Assembly (NCBI GenBank): GCA_964424805.1
Contig: CAYRKH010000009.1
Coordinates: forward strand, 1-64,000
Origin: IDS-8 sp964424805
Lineage (GTDB): Bacteria; Pseudomonadota; Gammaproteobacteria; Steroidobacterales; Woeseiaceae
Reading direction: 5' to 3'
DNA: 64,000 nt
In this document: positions 1 to 7,331 of the stretch, piece by piece
Layout of the letters: each line of letters opens with the position of its first letter
Position numbering within the stretch: position 1 is the stretch's first letter
The notes under the pieces: model-generated
Database searches by the model: none
Told to the model about the DNA's origin: nothing
The model's input: the letters and a program-made list of their open reading frames with translations, nothing else
Translations under genes and position numbers: made by a program

Positions 1-32
1 GGCTCGTCCGGACGGCCGGACTTGCCCAGCCG

Positions 33-63
33 CCGTGGCATCGCGCGCAGTGCGCGCTCCTAC
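33..63 (-). repeat. GAGC palindromic repeat, copy R1
   Basis: First copy of a short intergenic repeat. Read on the minus strand the edge is TAGGAGCGCGC followed by a near-palindrome and CCACGG. This copy has AG in place of the central GA. The TAG at 60-62 is the stop codon of the vWA gene that ends here. The 32 bases before it are the edge of the window and show no gene. Confidence 0.75.
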
Positions 64-1052
64 CGGCGATCGGCTTCCGTGAGGCCCACGAAGGTGCCGC
101 CGTTGCGGGCGGAGACGGCGCGCATCAAAAGCGCATACTTCTGCGCCATGCGGGGTGTGCCGCCGAAGTCGGTCGGGAAGCCGATGGCATGGATGCGCAT
201 GCCGCGTTCACCGTTGGCATCCTCGACGTTGACCTTGTCGATCGCGCGCAGCACGGCCTCGGCAGAGGTGCCCGTGAAGTCGTCGCCGAACACGTAGATA
301 CTGATCTGCTTCTCCGGGTCCCAGAACGTCTCGACGGCGTAGATGATGCCGTCGGCGGGATTGCTGTCGCTGAACGGCGCCCAGGTGCGGATCACGTTCT
401 TGATGGACTGGCGCAGCTGCGGCGTGTCCTCGAGCCAGGCCCTGCCGAACTGCGGGAACATGAACTGGCCATTGTCGTTCATGATCTGCAGCCCCTTCAC
501 GGTAGGGTAGGCATCCAGCACTTCCCGGATCTTCTGCTCCAGGAACGCCCATTTCTGCTGCATGCTGCCGGAGGTGTCGATCACGAAGATGATGTACTCG
601 CTGTCCACCGGGATGCCGCCGACCGAATCGTTGATGGCGCGCTGGTAATTGGCGAGCAGCCGCTCCATTTCTTCGGTCAGCCGCTGGCGGGCCGCTTCCA
701 GCTTGCCCGCGTCAGCCCGCAGCGTTTCCGCGTCCTCGGTGAGCAGACTGTACTGTCCCTGCACGCGGTCCAGCTCCCGCTGCAGCTCCTGCAGGGTCAT
801 TTCGGTATCGGTGGTCAGCTTGCGCGCCGAGACGAGCTCGCGGTTCAGGACAGTCGAGTCCCCGCGGATGTCATGGAGCTCCTGCTGCAGCATCGCGATG
901 AGCTCGGTGAGATCCGTTTCCGTCTGCTCGATGATGACGGGCTCGGCGATCTTGCTCAGCACGAGCAGCAGGATGACCGCTCCGAACCCGCAGCAGATGC
1001 AGTCGAGGAACGACAGGCTGAACGTCTCGATATCGCGCCGGCGGCGGCTCAT
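60..1052 (-). CDS. Membrane-anchored coiled-coil vWA protein 1 (ExbD/TolR-like N-terminus)
   Basis: A 330-residue inner-membrane protein with one N-terminal membrane segment and a predicted periplasmic vWA domain. The short basic start MSRRRR leads to FSLSFLDCICCGFGAVILLL (about residues 11-30), then about 100 residues of coiled coil, then a vWA domain with the MIDAS motif DTSGS starting at D159. The Asp just before the membrane core recalls ExbD/TolR/MotB, and an ExbB-type channel lies three genes upstream. I chose the ATG at 1052 because it overlaps the preceding stop as ATGA and has AGGGA about seven bases upstream; an in-frame TTG lies at 1058. Its N-terminus is nearly the same as that of the next gene, so the two are paralogues. 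The stop is TAG inside a palindromic repeat. Partner role is inferred from position and topology. Confidence 0.85.
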   Translation of the reverse strand: MSRRRRDIETFSLSFLDCICCGFGAVILLLVLSKIAEPVIIEQTETDLTELIAMLQQELHDIRGDSTVLNRELVSARKLTTDTEMTLQELQRELDRVQGQYSLLTEDAETLRADAGKLEAARQRLTEEMERLLANYQRAINDSVGGIPVDSEYIIFVIDTSGSMQQKWAFLEQKIREVLDAYPTVKGLQIMNDNGQFMFPQFGRAWLEDTPQLRQSIKNVIRTWAPFSDSNPADGIIYAVETFWDPEKQISIYVFGDDFTGTSAEAVLRAIDKVNVEDANGERGMRIHAIGFPTDFGGTPRMAQKYALLMRAVSARNGGTFVGLTEADRR

Positions 1053-2143
1053 GGCCAATCCCTGCTGACGCTCATGAACGAGCCACTGGTCCGATAGGCC
1101 AGCATCCAGTACGCGATGGGGGCGTTCGCCTCGCCTTCCATCTGGTACAGCAAGGTGTTGACCGGGATTCCTCTCGGCAGCAGCTCCACCGCCTGGTAGT
1201 GATACTCGAGCCGCTGCTGCCCGGTGACCATGCCGCGCTCGGTGTCAGGCGTATTCATGGTCGGCAGGCCGTCGGTGAGCAGGATGATGTTGTCCGGCAG
1301 CGGGTTCAACGTGCGTATCGCCTCGAAGGCGGCGCGCATGTTGGTGCCGTTCTGCGGCAGCGTGCGGCGCAGCCGCTTGATCGCCTCCGTGAGCTGCTCC
1401 CCGTCGCCGACGTCCAGCCAGACCCCTTCGCTCCCTTGCAGCACCGGCCACACGGTCGTGTTGAAGGCGAATATCTGGAACTTGCTGTCGGGCGGGAAGT
1501 TGGCGGACAGCCAGTCCACGGTATTCACGACCTGCCGCCACTTCTCGGACCGGAGCTGCACCTCCGGCGGCATATTGCGGCGGCGCAGGATATTGATGAT
1601 GCGGCGGTCGAGCATGCTGGCGGAGGTGTCGACCAGCACCAGGATGCGTTCGCCGCCCACCTTGAGGCCGGTCAGGTACTGCCGGTCGCCGTCGCCCACG
1701 AACGTGCGCACCTGTGAGCCGCTTTCGCGGCTCTGCTCGAAGGCCAGCAGCCGCTGGCGCTCCTGCTCGAGCTTCTCGATATCCGACTGCAGCTTCTCGA
1801 TGTGCTCGACCTCCGCGAGCGTTTCCCTGTCGTGCTTCGCCAGCTCGATCTTGAGCCTTTCGATGAGCGCGGTCACCTGCTCGATCTCGCTGGCGGCCTG
1901 CGCGCGCTGGTCCTCGAGCTTCTGCATGGTGTTGCGCGCCAGCACGAGGTTCTTGCGCTCGTCCAGGATTTCGTATTCGAGCTTCGAGACCTCCGCCATC
2001 AGGCGCTGCGTCGGCTCATCGGTGTCCTGCGTCACCTGCGCGTTGATGATCATGAAGAGCAGGATCACGGCACCGAAACCGCAGCTGATGCAGTCCAGGA
2101 AGGACAGGCTGAAGATCTCGAAAGTGCGGCGCCTACGTGCCAT
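1049..2143 (-). CDS. Membrane-anchored coiled-coil vWA protein 2 (ExbD/TolR-like N-terminus)
   Basis: A 364-residue paralogue of the neighbouring vWA protein. After MARRRRTFEI it has FSLSFLDCISCGFGAVILLF (residues 11-30) as its single membrane segment, a long coiled coil at about 45-140 rich in Glu, Lys and Leu, and a vWA domain from about 165 with DTSAS at D172. A late segment carries ILLTDGLPT, typical of the vWA fold. The predicted topology is N-in with vWA in the periplasm. The start overlaps the stop of the FHA gene by 11 bases, and the stop overlaps the start of the next vWA gene, so the genes are translationally coupled. The function is unknown. The shared N-terminus suggests both subunits dock on the same ExbB-like channel. 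Confidence 0.85.
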   Translation of the reverse strand: MARRRRTFEIFSLSFLDCISCGFGAVILLFMIINAQVTQDTDEPTQRLMAEVSKLEYEILDERKNLVLARNTMQKLEDQRAQAASEIEQVTALIERLKIELAKHDRETLAEVEHIEKLQSDIEKLEQERQRLLAFEQSRESGSQVRTFVGDGDRQYLTGLKVGGERILVLVDTSASMLDRRIINILRRRNMPPEVQLRSEKWRQVVNTVDWLSANFPPDSKFQIFAFNTTVWPVLQGSEGVWLDVGDGEQLTEAIKRLRRTLPQNGTNMRAAFEAIRTLNPLPDNIILLTDGLPTMNTPDTERGMVTGQQRLEYHYQAVELLPRGIPVNTLLYQMEGEANAPIAYWMLAYRTSGSFMSVSRDWP

Positions 2144-3497
2144 GTGTCTCGGTCGTTATCAGCAGGAACTCGAAGCCCGGCGACCCGATACGCACCGAAT
2201 CGCCGACCCGCAGGACTGTAGACCCCTCGATGCGGTGACCGTTCAGGAACGTGCCGTAGCGGCTGTGGTCCTCGAGCACGCACTGGCCGTTCTGGCGCCG
2301 GATGGCGCAGTGCCGGCGCGAAACGCCGGGCATGTCGCCGCCCACCGCGATGCTCCGCTCGCCCTCGGCCGCCTGGGAGCCGACGACGAGTGCCGAGTCG
2401 TCGATTTTCCAGGCGGTATCGCCGAACAGGAGATGCGTTGGCGTCCGCCCGCTCGCGGCGGCGGCCTCCTGGCGCTCCACTTCGACCGGCGCCTGGTCCC
2501 ACGGGAGCTGCCGGCGAAGGCCGACGGCGCTGCCCGGCCTTGCGGTGTCCCGGCAGCGCGCGAGCGCGCCGCGGGCCGTGGCGCCGGGCTCGAGCCCGAA
2601 CACTTCGCCGCCGACCCGCGCCTTCAGCATGTCGGCAAGTCCCGGCAGGCGCGCCACGCGGTCGGTGACCTGCAGCGCCGGCGTCTCGTCCGCCCGGAAC
2701 AGCGCCCGCAGGCGGCTGGCGATCCGCTGGTAATACGGTGCCGCCGCGCCGACGAGCGTCAGCGACTCGATCTCCGCCCGGTGCTCGGTGCCGCGGTACT
2801 CGATCTCCAGGGGCACCGCGTCGCGCGCGGCCGCTTCCGCGAGCCAGGCCGGCAGCTTGTCGAGCAGCAGCTGCTCCGTCTCCGCGTCGTACAGCGGGTC
2901 GAAGCGCGACTGCTGCACGAAGACCTCGGCGACGGCATTCAGCCACGCGTCGTACAGCGCGTGCAGCCCGCAATCGTCGATGACTTCGGCTCGCTCGACC
3001 TGCGCCTGCCCCTGCTGTGAGAGGCGCGTCAGCATCGCGGCGTGCAGCCCGAGGTCGATGTGCACCGGGACCGCGTTGCGGTACTCGCGGCGGGTTGCCG
3101 CGACGGCGGCGTCCACCATCGCCGCCACCGGCAGCTGCAGCTCCGCCGCGATGCCGAGCAGCAGCCCGAGATCGCCGGGCTCCAGGTACGCCGGTACCGC
3201 GAGGACGAGCTCGGATGCGCCGCCCGCGGCGCTCCACATCTGCTCCAGCTGCCGGCTGGCAAGGTCCGCCGGGCTCAGGTGGCTGAAGCGCCGGTCGGGC
3301 AGCGGCTCGGTATCGAGGTGCCTCCAGTAGCGGTGCTGGATGCTGCGTGGATGGATGCGGGCGTGCGCCAGCGCCTCGGCGCCGGTCACCAGCCGTTCGC
3401 GATCGAGAAAGGCAAAACCGGGCTCCCGGTACAGGATCCGCTGGCCGTCGATCAGGGTGACGCCGGCGTCGTTCAGGTGTGCCGCGAGACGCGCCAA
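2133..3497 (-). CDS. Hsp70/actin-like N-terminal domain fused to FHA domain
   Basis: A 454-residue cytosolic protein. The first 330 residues have the pattern of a degenerate Hsp70/actin-type ATPase (LVLAVPAYLEPGDL near residue 95, VHIDLGLHAAMLTRL near 145), without a clean DLGGGT phosphate loop. The last 100 residues are an FHA domain (VSRRHCAIRR, then YGTFLNGHRI), which binds phosphothreonine. The start is TTG at 3497, supported by AGGA eight bases upstream and a ten-base gap after the channel gene. Two protein kinases in the locus could make its ligand. Its position between channel and vWA genes suggests a phosphorylation-controlled adaptor. The Hsp70-like call is from pattern only and is less certain than the FHA call. 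Confidence 0.75.
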   Translation of the reverse strand: MARLAAHLNDAGVTLIDGQRILYREPGFAFLDRERLVTGAEALAHARIHPRSIQHRYWRHLDTEPLPDRRFSHLSPADLASRQLEQMWSAAGGASELVLAVPAYLEPGDLGLLLGIAAELQLPVAAMVDAAVAATRREYRNAVPVHIDLGLHAAMLTRLSQQGQAQVERAEVIDDCGLHALYDAWLNAVAEVFVQQSRFDPLYDAETEQLLLDKLPAWLAEAAARDAVPLEIEYRGTEHRAEIESLTLVGAAAPYYQRIASRLRALFRADETPALQVTDRVARLPGLADMLKARVGGEVFGLEPGATARGALARCRDTARPGSAVGLRRQLPWDQAPVEVERQEAAAASGRTPTHLLFGDTAWKIDDSALVVGSQAAEGERSIAVGGDMPGVSRRHCAIRRQNGQCVLEDHSRYGTFLNGHRIEGSTVLRVGDSVRIGSPGFEFLLITTETHGT

Positions 3498-3507
3498 CGC
3501 GTATGTC

Positions 3508-4308
3508 CTAGTCGGCCTTCATGTGGCGAATGAGCTTTTCGTCGGCGTAGGATTCGGCTTCGAACACCAGCCGCTCCTGCACCGACTGGAGCTGGTGGAT
3601 GAGGAACATCAGCACGATGCTGATGAGCAGGGCAATGAGCGTCGAGTTGAAGGCGAGGCCGAGGCTCTCGGTCACGCCGGCGAGATCGCCCTGCACGGCG
3701 CGGTTCGCCTGCGCGAGCGCATCGCCGATGCCCCGCACCGTGCCGATGAACCCGATCGCCGGTATCGCCCAGGCGATGTAGCGGATCATCGACAGCTCCG
3801 ATTCCAGCCGCTCGGCTTCGGATTCACACACCGTGTGCGCGATGCTCGAGACGTCCTGGATGTTCCGGGTCGACGCGAAGCGCCGCAGCGCGCTCATCAG
3901 CACCCGCGGCAGCAGCAGCCGCTGCTGCTCGTCCGGCAGGGCCTGGATCTGCCGGGCGAACTCGCGCGTATCCTCCGGCAGGATGCGCATGCCTTCCGCG
4001 ATCGGGATGAGGTCCTGCTCGATCAGGCGCCGCTCGCGCGTGAGGTCGACGGCCTTGTAGCCGATGATCGCGAATGCCCAGAACATCAGGATGAAGCAGG
4101 ACTCCTGCTCGTAATCCTTGATCAGGACCCACACCGAACGCTCCGGGACGTAGTTCGGGTTCTCGGCCATCTGGCGGTTCTGCTCCGCGATGGCCTCGGC
4201 CGCGTTCGGCCGCACGACCGACATGTAGTACGCCTGCACGATGATGACGATGATGATGAGCGCGAACAGCTGATAGACGAATTCGATCGGGATGTTCTTT
4301 TTTTTCAT
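3508..4308 (-). CDS. MotA/TolQ/ExbB-family proton channel
   Basis: A 266-residue inner-membrane protein with four predicted membrane segments at about residues 8-32, 70-90, 175-200 and 220-245. The last two carry the family signature: AIPAIGFIGTVRGIGDALAQ and LGLAFNSTLIALLISIVLMF. The cytoplasmic part lies between segments 2 and 3. Family members form pentameric ion channels that work with a single-span partner (MotB, TolR, ExbD). No such partner is present apart from the two vWA proteins directly downstream, whose N-terminal anchors fit that role. There is no TolA, TolB or Pal here. It probably turns proton or sodium flow into work at the envelope. The ATG is preceded by only a weak ribosome site. 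Confidence 0.85.
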   Translation of the reverse strand: MKKKNIPIEFVYQLFALIIIVIIVQAYYMSVVRPNAAEAIAEQNRQMAENPNYVPERSVWVLIKDYEQESCFILMFWAFAIIGYKAVDLTRERRLIEQDLIPIAEGMRILPEDTREFARQIQALPDEQQRLLLPRVLMSALRRFASTRNIQDVSSIAHTVCESEAERLESELSMIRYIAWAIPAIGFIGTVRGIGDALAQANRAVQGDLAGVTESLGLAFNSTLIALLISIVLMFLIHQLQSVQERLVFEAESYADEKLIRHMKAD

Positions 4309-4361
4309 AGAGTAAGGCTCTGTCCTGCCGGTGTTTTACTGTACCGGAAAATCGTCGCTGG

Positions 4362-4379
4362 AGCCTGCATCGGCAGGCT
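4362..4379 (-). other. Perfect 7-bp hairpin downstream of the acidic protein gene
   Basis: AGCCTGC and GCAGGCT flank a four-base loop, giving a compact stem after the stop at 4403. On the minus strand it is not followed at once by a T run (the nearest TTTT is about ten bases on), so it is a weak terminator candidate or an RNA-stability element between the acidic protein and channel genes. Confidence 0.3.
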
Positions 4380-4402
4380 TCGACGGCGCAGGCTGCCGGG
4401 CG

Positions 4403-4756
4403 TCAGATATCGGTCGGGAAAGGGATCGGCTGGTCGACCGGGATTTCCTCGCTCGGGATGAAGTCGTCGTCGTCACCCTCGAAGGTCTGGTCGTCGAGCA
4501 CGCCGCCTTCTTCGACCTCGACCACGACCGGGCCCCCGGCGGCATTCTCGTCCGGCTCCGCCGCGGTGTCCCGGCCCGCTTCGCCGGCGGCGCCTTCGGC
4601 GGTCGCCTCGTCGCTGTCGTTCTGCGCCTGGTCCGGCTCCGGCGCGCCCGCGGACGCCGCCGGCCGAGCCGGCTCATCGGCGGCGTCGCCCGCATCCTGC
4701 CCCCAGGCAGGAAAGGCCAGGCAGACCGCGGCGATCGCGCACAGGACAGTTTTCAC
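4403..4756 (-). CDS. Small acidic exported protein, function unknown
   Basis: A protein of about 117 residues with a clear signal peptide (MKTVLCAIAAVCLAFPAWG, cleavage likely before Q) and a mature part rich in Asp, Glu, Ala, Gly and Pro. The C-terminus contains DDDD and PFPTDI. I chose the GTG at 4756 because it has GAGGTGA just upstream and starts directly at the signal peptide; an ATG at 4783 would add nine residues. No domain is recognised. The low-complexity acidic sequence suggests a disordered periplasmic linker or cation-binding part. It sits between the FHA-PEGA-FGE gene and the channel gene on the same strand, so it is probably part of the same system. Confidence 0.65.
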   Translation of the reverse strand: MKTVLCAIAAVCLAFPAWGQDAGDAADEPARPAASAGAPEPDQAQNDSDEATAEGAAGEAGRDTAAEPDENAAGGPVVVEVEEGGVLDDQTFEGDDDDFIPSEEIPVDQPIPFPTDI

Positions 4757-4835
4757 CGGCTCACCTCGAAATCTCGACTTCACGGGATGTTAGACACGTT
4801 ACGGCGAGAAAGTCTCCCTGTGCTTCTTGCCGCCG

Positions 4836-4866
4836 CCGTGGTATCGCGCGCGATGCGCGCTCCTAC
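4836..4866 (-). repeat. GAGC palindromic repeat, copy R2
   Basis: The copy reads TAGGAGCGCGCATCGCGCGC on the minus strand and contains the perfect palindrome GCATCGCGCGCGATGC with one edge change. The TAG at 4863-4865 is the stop codon of the FHA-PEGA-FGE gene. It lies between that gene and the acidic protein gene. Confidence 0.8.
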
Positions 4867-7331
4867 GGAGCAGGGTCCTCGCTCGGGGTCTCGCCGGGGG
4901 CGTTGCGCGCGATGCGGAAGCCCACGTCGGCGCGGCCTTCGCTGCCGAAATCGCGGTACGCCAGGCGCAGTTCCAGGATCCCGGCATGCCGCCAGCTCGA
5001 GCCGCGGATGACATGGTGCGTGCCGCTGCGGGGACCGGTGGGGTCGACCAGCGGCTCGGTTTCGCCGGGGGTCGGCACGGCATAGAAATCCTGCACCCAT
5101 TCGGCCACGTTACCGCCGCCGTCGTAGATGCCGAGCGCGTTCGGGGGAAACGAGCCGACCGGCGCCGTCGAGGCATAGCCGTCGTTGTAGCCCGGCAGGA
5201 TCGAGGGCACCACGCCTTCCGCCGACTGGTCGGCGTAGTTGCCGCTGTCGCGGCGCGGCGGCATCTGGTTTCCCCACGGGAAGACCGCGGCCTGCTGGCG
5301 GCCCTGGTAGCGGATGGCGAGCGCCCATTCCGCTTCCGTCGGCAGCCGGTAGCCGTCGGGCGCGGGAACGATCGGTACCCACTTCTCGAAGCGCTTCTCG
5401 TAGGCCAGCGGCAGGCCCTCCTGGGCGCTCAGCCAGTTGCAGTATTCCACGGCGTCGGCCCACGTGAGATTGGCGACCGGGTTGCCGTCGCCGGCAAGCG
5501 CGGGGTGCACGTCGCTGCCCGAATCGTGATTGGGCCTGAACGCCGCAAACTGCTTGTTCGTGACCTCCTTTTCGCCGATGTAGAACGGCCGGGTCAGCTT
5601 CACCGGGACCAGGACCTCGTTCGCGCGACGGCCCTGCTCGCGGCGCGACGAGCCCATTACGAATTCGCCCGGCTCGACGCGGCGCAGGACCTGTCCCTGC
5701 GACGTCGTGAGGGTCGCGGCAATGCCCTGCAACCGGACCTCCTCTTCGCTCAGCAGGCGCACGTCGATGGTCTGCGGGTAGTCCGGGTTTGGCGTGACGC
5801 TGCGGCTGAAGGCCTGGTAGCCGGGCTTGCGCACCTCCAGGCGGTGCGGCGCCGACGGCAGGTGCAGCGTGGTCGTGCCCGTGCCCGATTCGCGCCCGTT
5901 GACGTACACCGCCGCATCCCCCGGGCTCACGTTGACGTTGACGACCCCGACGCGCGCGGTCATGTCGATGGTAAGCTCGCGCGAGCTCGCGGCGGCCAGG
6001 CGGACCTCCCGCACCGCCGCGCCGTAACCCGCTTTCGATACCCCGATCCGGTAGTCGACGTCCGGCGAGAGCGCGAGCCTGAGCGGCGACTGGCCGCGGT
6101 AGCGGCCGTCGACGGTAACGTTGGCGCCGACCGGAATCGTCGTGACCTGCAGCTCCGCGTTCGCGGGCTCGAGCTGGATGGTGGGCAGCACCCGGTCCTC
6201 GTTGGCGGCGGTTTCGATGACGCCGTCCCACGCTTTGAAGCCCTCGTGGACGACGCTGAGCTGGTGCGTACCTTCCATCAGCTCGACGCTGGCCGGCGTG
6301 ACGCCGATCCGGTCGTCGCCGCGGTACACGACGGCGCCCGCCGGCTCGGAGGTGATGTGCACGTCCGCCCAGCGCGGCACGAGCTGCACGTACAGCTGCT
6401 GGTGCTGGCCGAGACCGGGAACGGCGAGCCGGTCCTGGTAGGGCAGGAAGCGATCCGCGCTGACCGTGATCGTGTGCACGCCGGGCTCCATCTCGAGCGG
6501 CCCGTAAGGCGCCTGCCCGATATGCGCCTCGTCCACGGTGACGATCGCATCGACGGCGGGCTCCGTGTGGATCGTCAGCCGGCCCGGCAGCCTGCGCATC
6601 GATATCGGGATGTCCAGGCTGCGCTCGTCCCCGACCTCGAAGCCCTGGCTCACGTCGTAGTAGCCGGCCTTTTGCACGCTGACGACGTAATCCCCGGGAC
6701 GCAGCAGCAGGCGATCGCCGATCGGCAGGCGGAACCACCCGCCGGCAATGGACAGCTCGTACGGTTCGCCCGGCTCGACGACGAACTTGATGGAGCGGGC
6801 GGAGAACAGCAGCCAGGAGATCGCCACCAGCGCGGCGGCCGCGATGGCGATCCCGACCTGCCAGCGGTAACCGTGCGCGGGCTCTGCTGCCGCGGCGGTC
6901 GCGGCCGTGCGGCGAAATGCCGTGGGCGCGATCGTCTCGTCGGCGGCACCGCCCTCGCCGGCGAGCTCCGGCGGCCGGGTGACGTAGGCGCTGTCCTCGA
7001 GGCGCACGCGGGCCACCATGTCACCGGCATCGCTGCCGATCTCGATCGTCGTGCCGAAGAACTCGAGGACGTCGCCGTCGGTAAGCCTCTTGGCCGTGGC
7101 CAACGCCTCGCCGTTGATGCGCACGGCGCCGTCCCGGCCGGCCGGCTGCACGAACGGCTCGCCGTCGAGCTCGTCGATCGAGGCGACGGGCGCGTTGCCG
7201 GGGCCGGGCAGGCGGATCTCGCAGTCGCTGCCGGTGCCGAGCCGGAGCGGCAGGCGGTCCAGGGTATAGCGGCGCTCGCCCTCCGCATCGCTGATGACGA
7301 TCGCGCCGACCTTCAAATCCGTTCCTCGCAT
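4863..7331 (-). CDS. FHA - transmembrane - PEGA repeats - FGE/SUMF1-like fusion protein
   Basis: An 822-residue membrane protein. Residues 1-105 look like an FHA domain in the cytosol; a membrane segment lies at about 152-175 (VGIAIAAAALVAISWLLF). The periplasmic part has several PEGA-type beta units (about 250-530, with repeats such as EPAGAVVYRGDDRIG and IPVGANVTVDGRYRG) and a C-terminal FGE-sulfatase-like fold (about 560-815; EFVMGSSRREQGRR, YRLPTEAEWALAIRY, GNVAEWVQDFY). The usual FGE cysteines are missing: the region reads RGSSWRHAGILELRLAYR, so enzyme activity is unlikely and a binding role is more plausible. The gene overlaps the upstream kinase by 19 bases. A TTG at 7316 with GAGG upstream, overlapping the kinase stop as TTGA, is an alternative start. 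It may sense envelope state and dock to kinase-phosphorylated partners. Confidence 0.85.
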   Translation of the reverse strand: MRGTDLKVGAIVISDAEGERRYTLDRLPLRLGTGSDCEIRLPGPGNAPVASIDELDGEPFVQPAGRDGAVRINGEALATAKRLTDGDVLEFFGTTIEIGSDAGDMVARVRLEDSAYVTRPPELAGEGGAADETIAPTAFRRTAATAAAAEPAHGYRWQVGIAIAAAALVAISWLLFSARSIKFVVEPGEPYELSIAGGWFRLPIGDRLLLRPGDYVVSVQKAGYYDVSQGFEVGDERSLDIPISMRRLPGRLTIHTEPAVDAIVTVDEAHIGQAPYGPLEMEPGVHTITVSADRFLPYQDRLAVPGLGQHQQLYVQLVPRWADVHITSEPAGAVVYRGDDRIGVTPASVELMEGTHQLSVVHEGFKAWDGVIETAANEDRVLPTIQLEPANAELQVTTIPVGANVTVDGRYRGQSPLRLALSPDVDYRIGVSKAGYGAAVREVRLAAASSRELTIDMTARVGVVNVNVSPGDAAVYVNGRESGTGTTTLHLPSAPHRLEVRKPGYQAFSRSVTPNPDYPQTIDVRLLSEEEVRLQGIAATLTTSQGQVLRRVEPGEFVMGSSRREQGRRANEVLVPVKLTRPFYIGEKEVTNKQFAAFRPNHDSGSDVHPALAGDGNPVANLTWADAVEYCNWLSAQEGLPLAYEKRFEKWVPIVPAPDGYRLPTEAEWALAIRYQGRQQAAVFPWGNQMPPRRDSGNYADQSAEGVVPSILPGYNDGYASTAPVGSFPPNALGIYDGGGNVAEWVQDFYAVPTPGETEPLVDPTGPRSGTHHVIRGSSWRHAGILELRLAYRDFGSEGRADVGFRIARNAPGETPSEDPAP

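Noticed and set aside
3508..4308. Tol-Pal or flagellar stator operon
   Set aside because: The channel belongs to the superfamily, but TolA, TolB, Pal and a MotB with an OmpA-like domain are all missing.
4362..4379. Intrinsic terminator after the acidic protein gene
   Set aside because: The stem is good but no T run follows directly; kept only as a hairpin.
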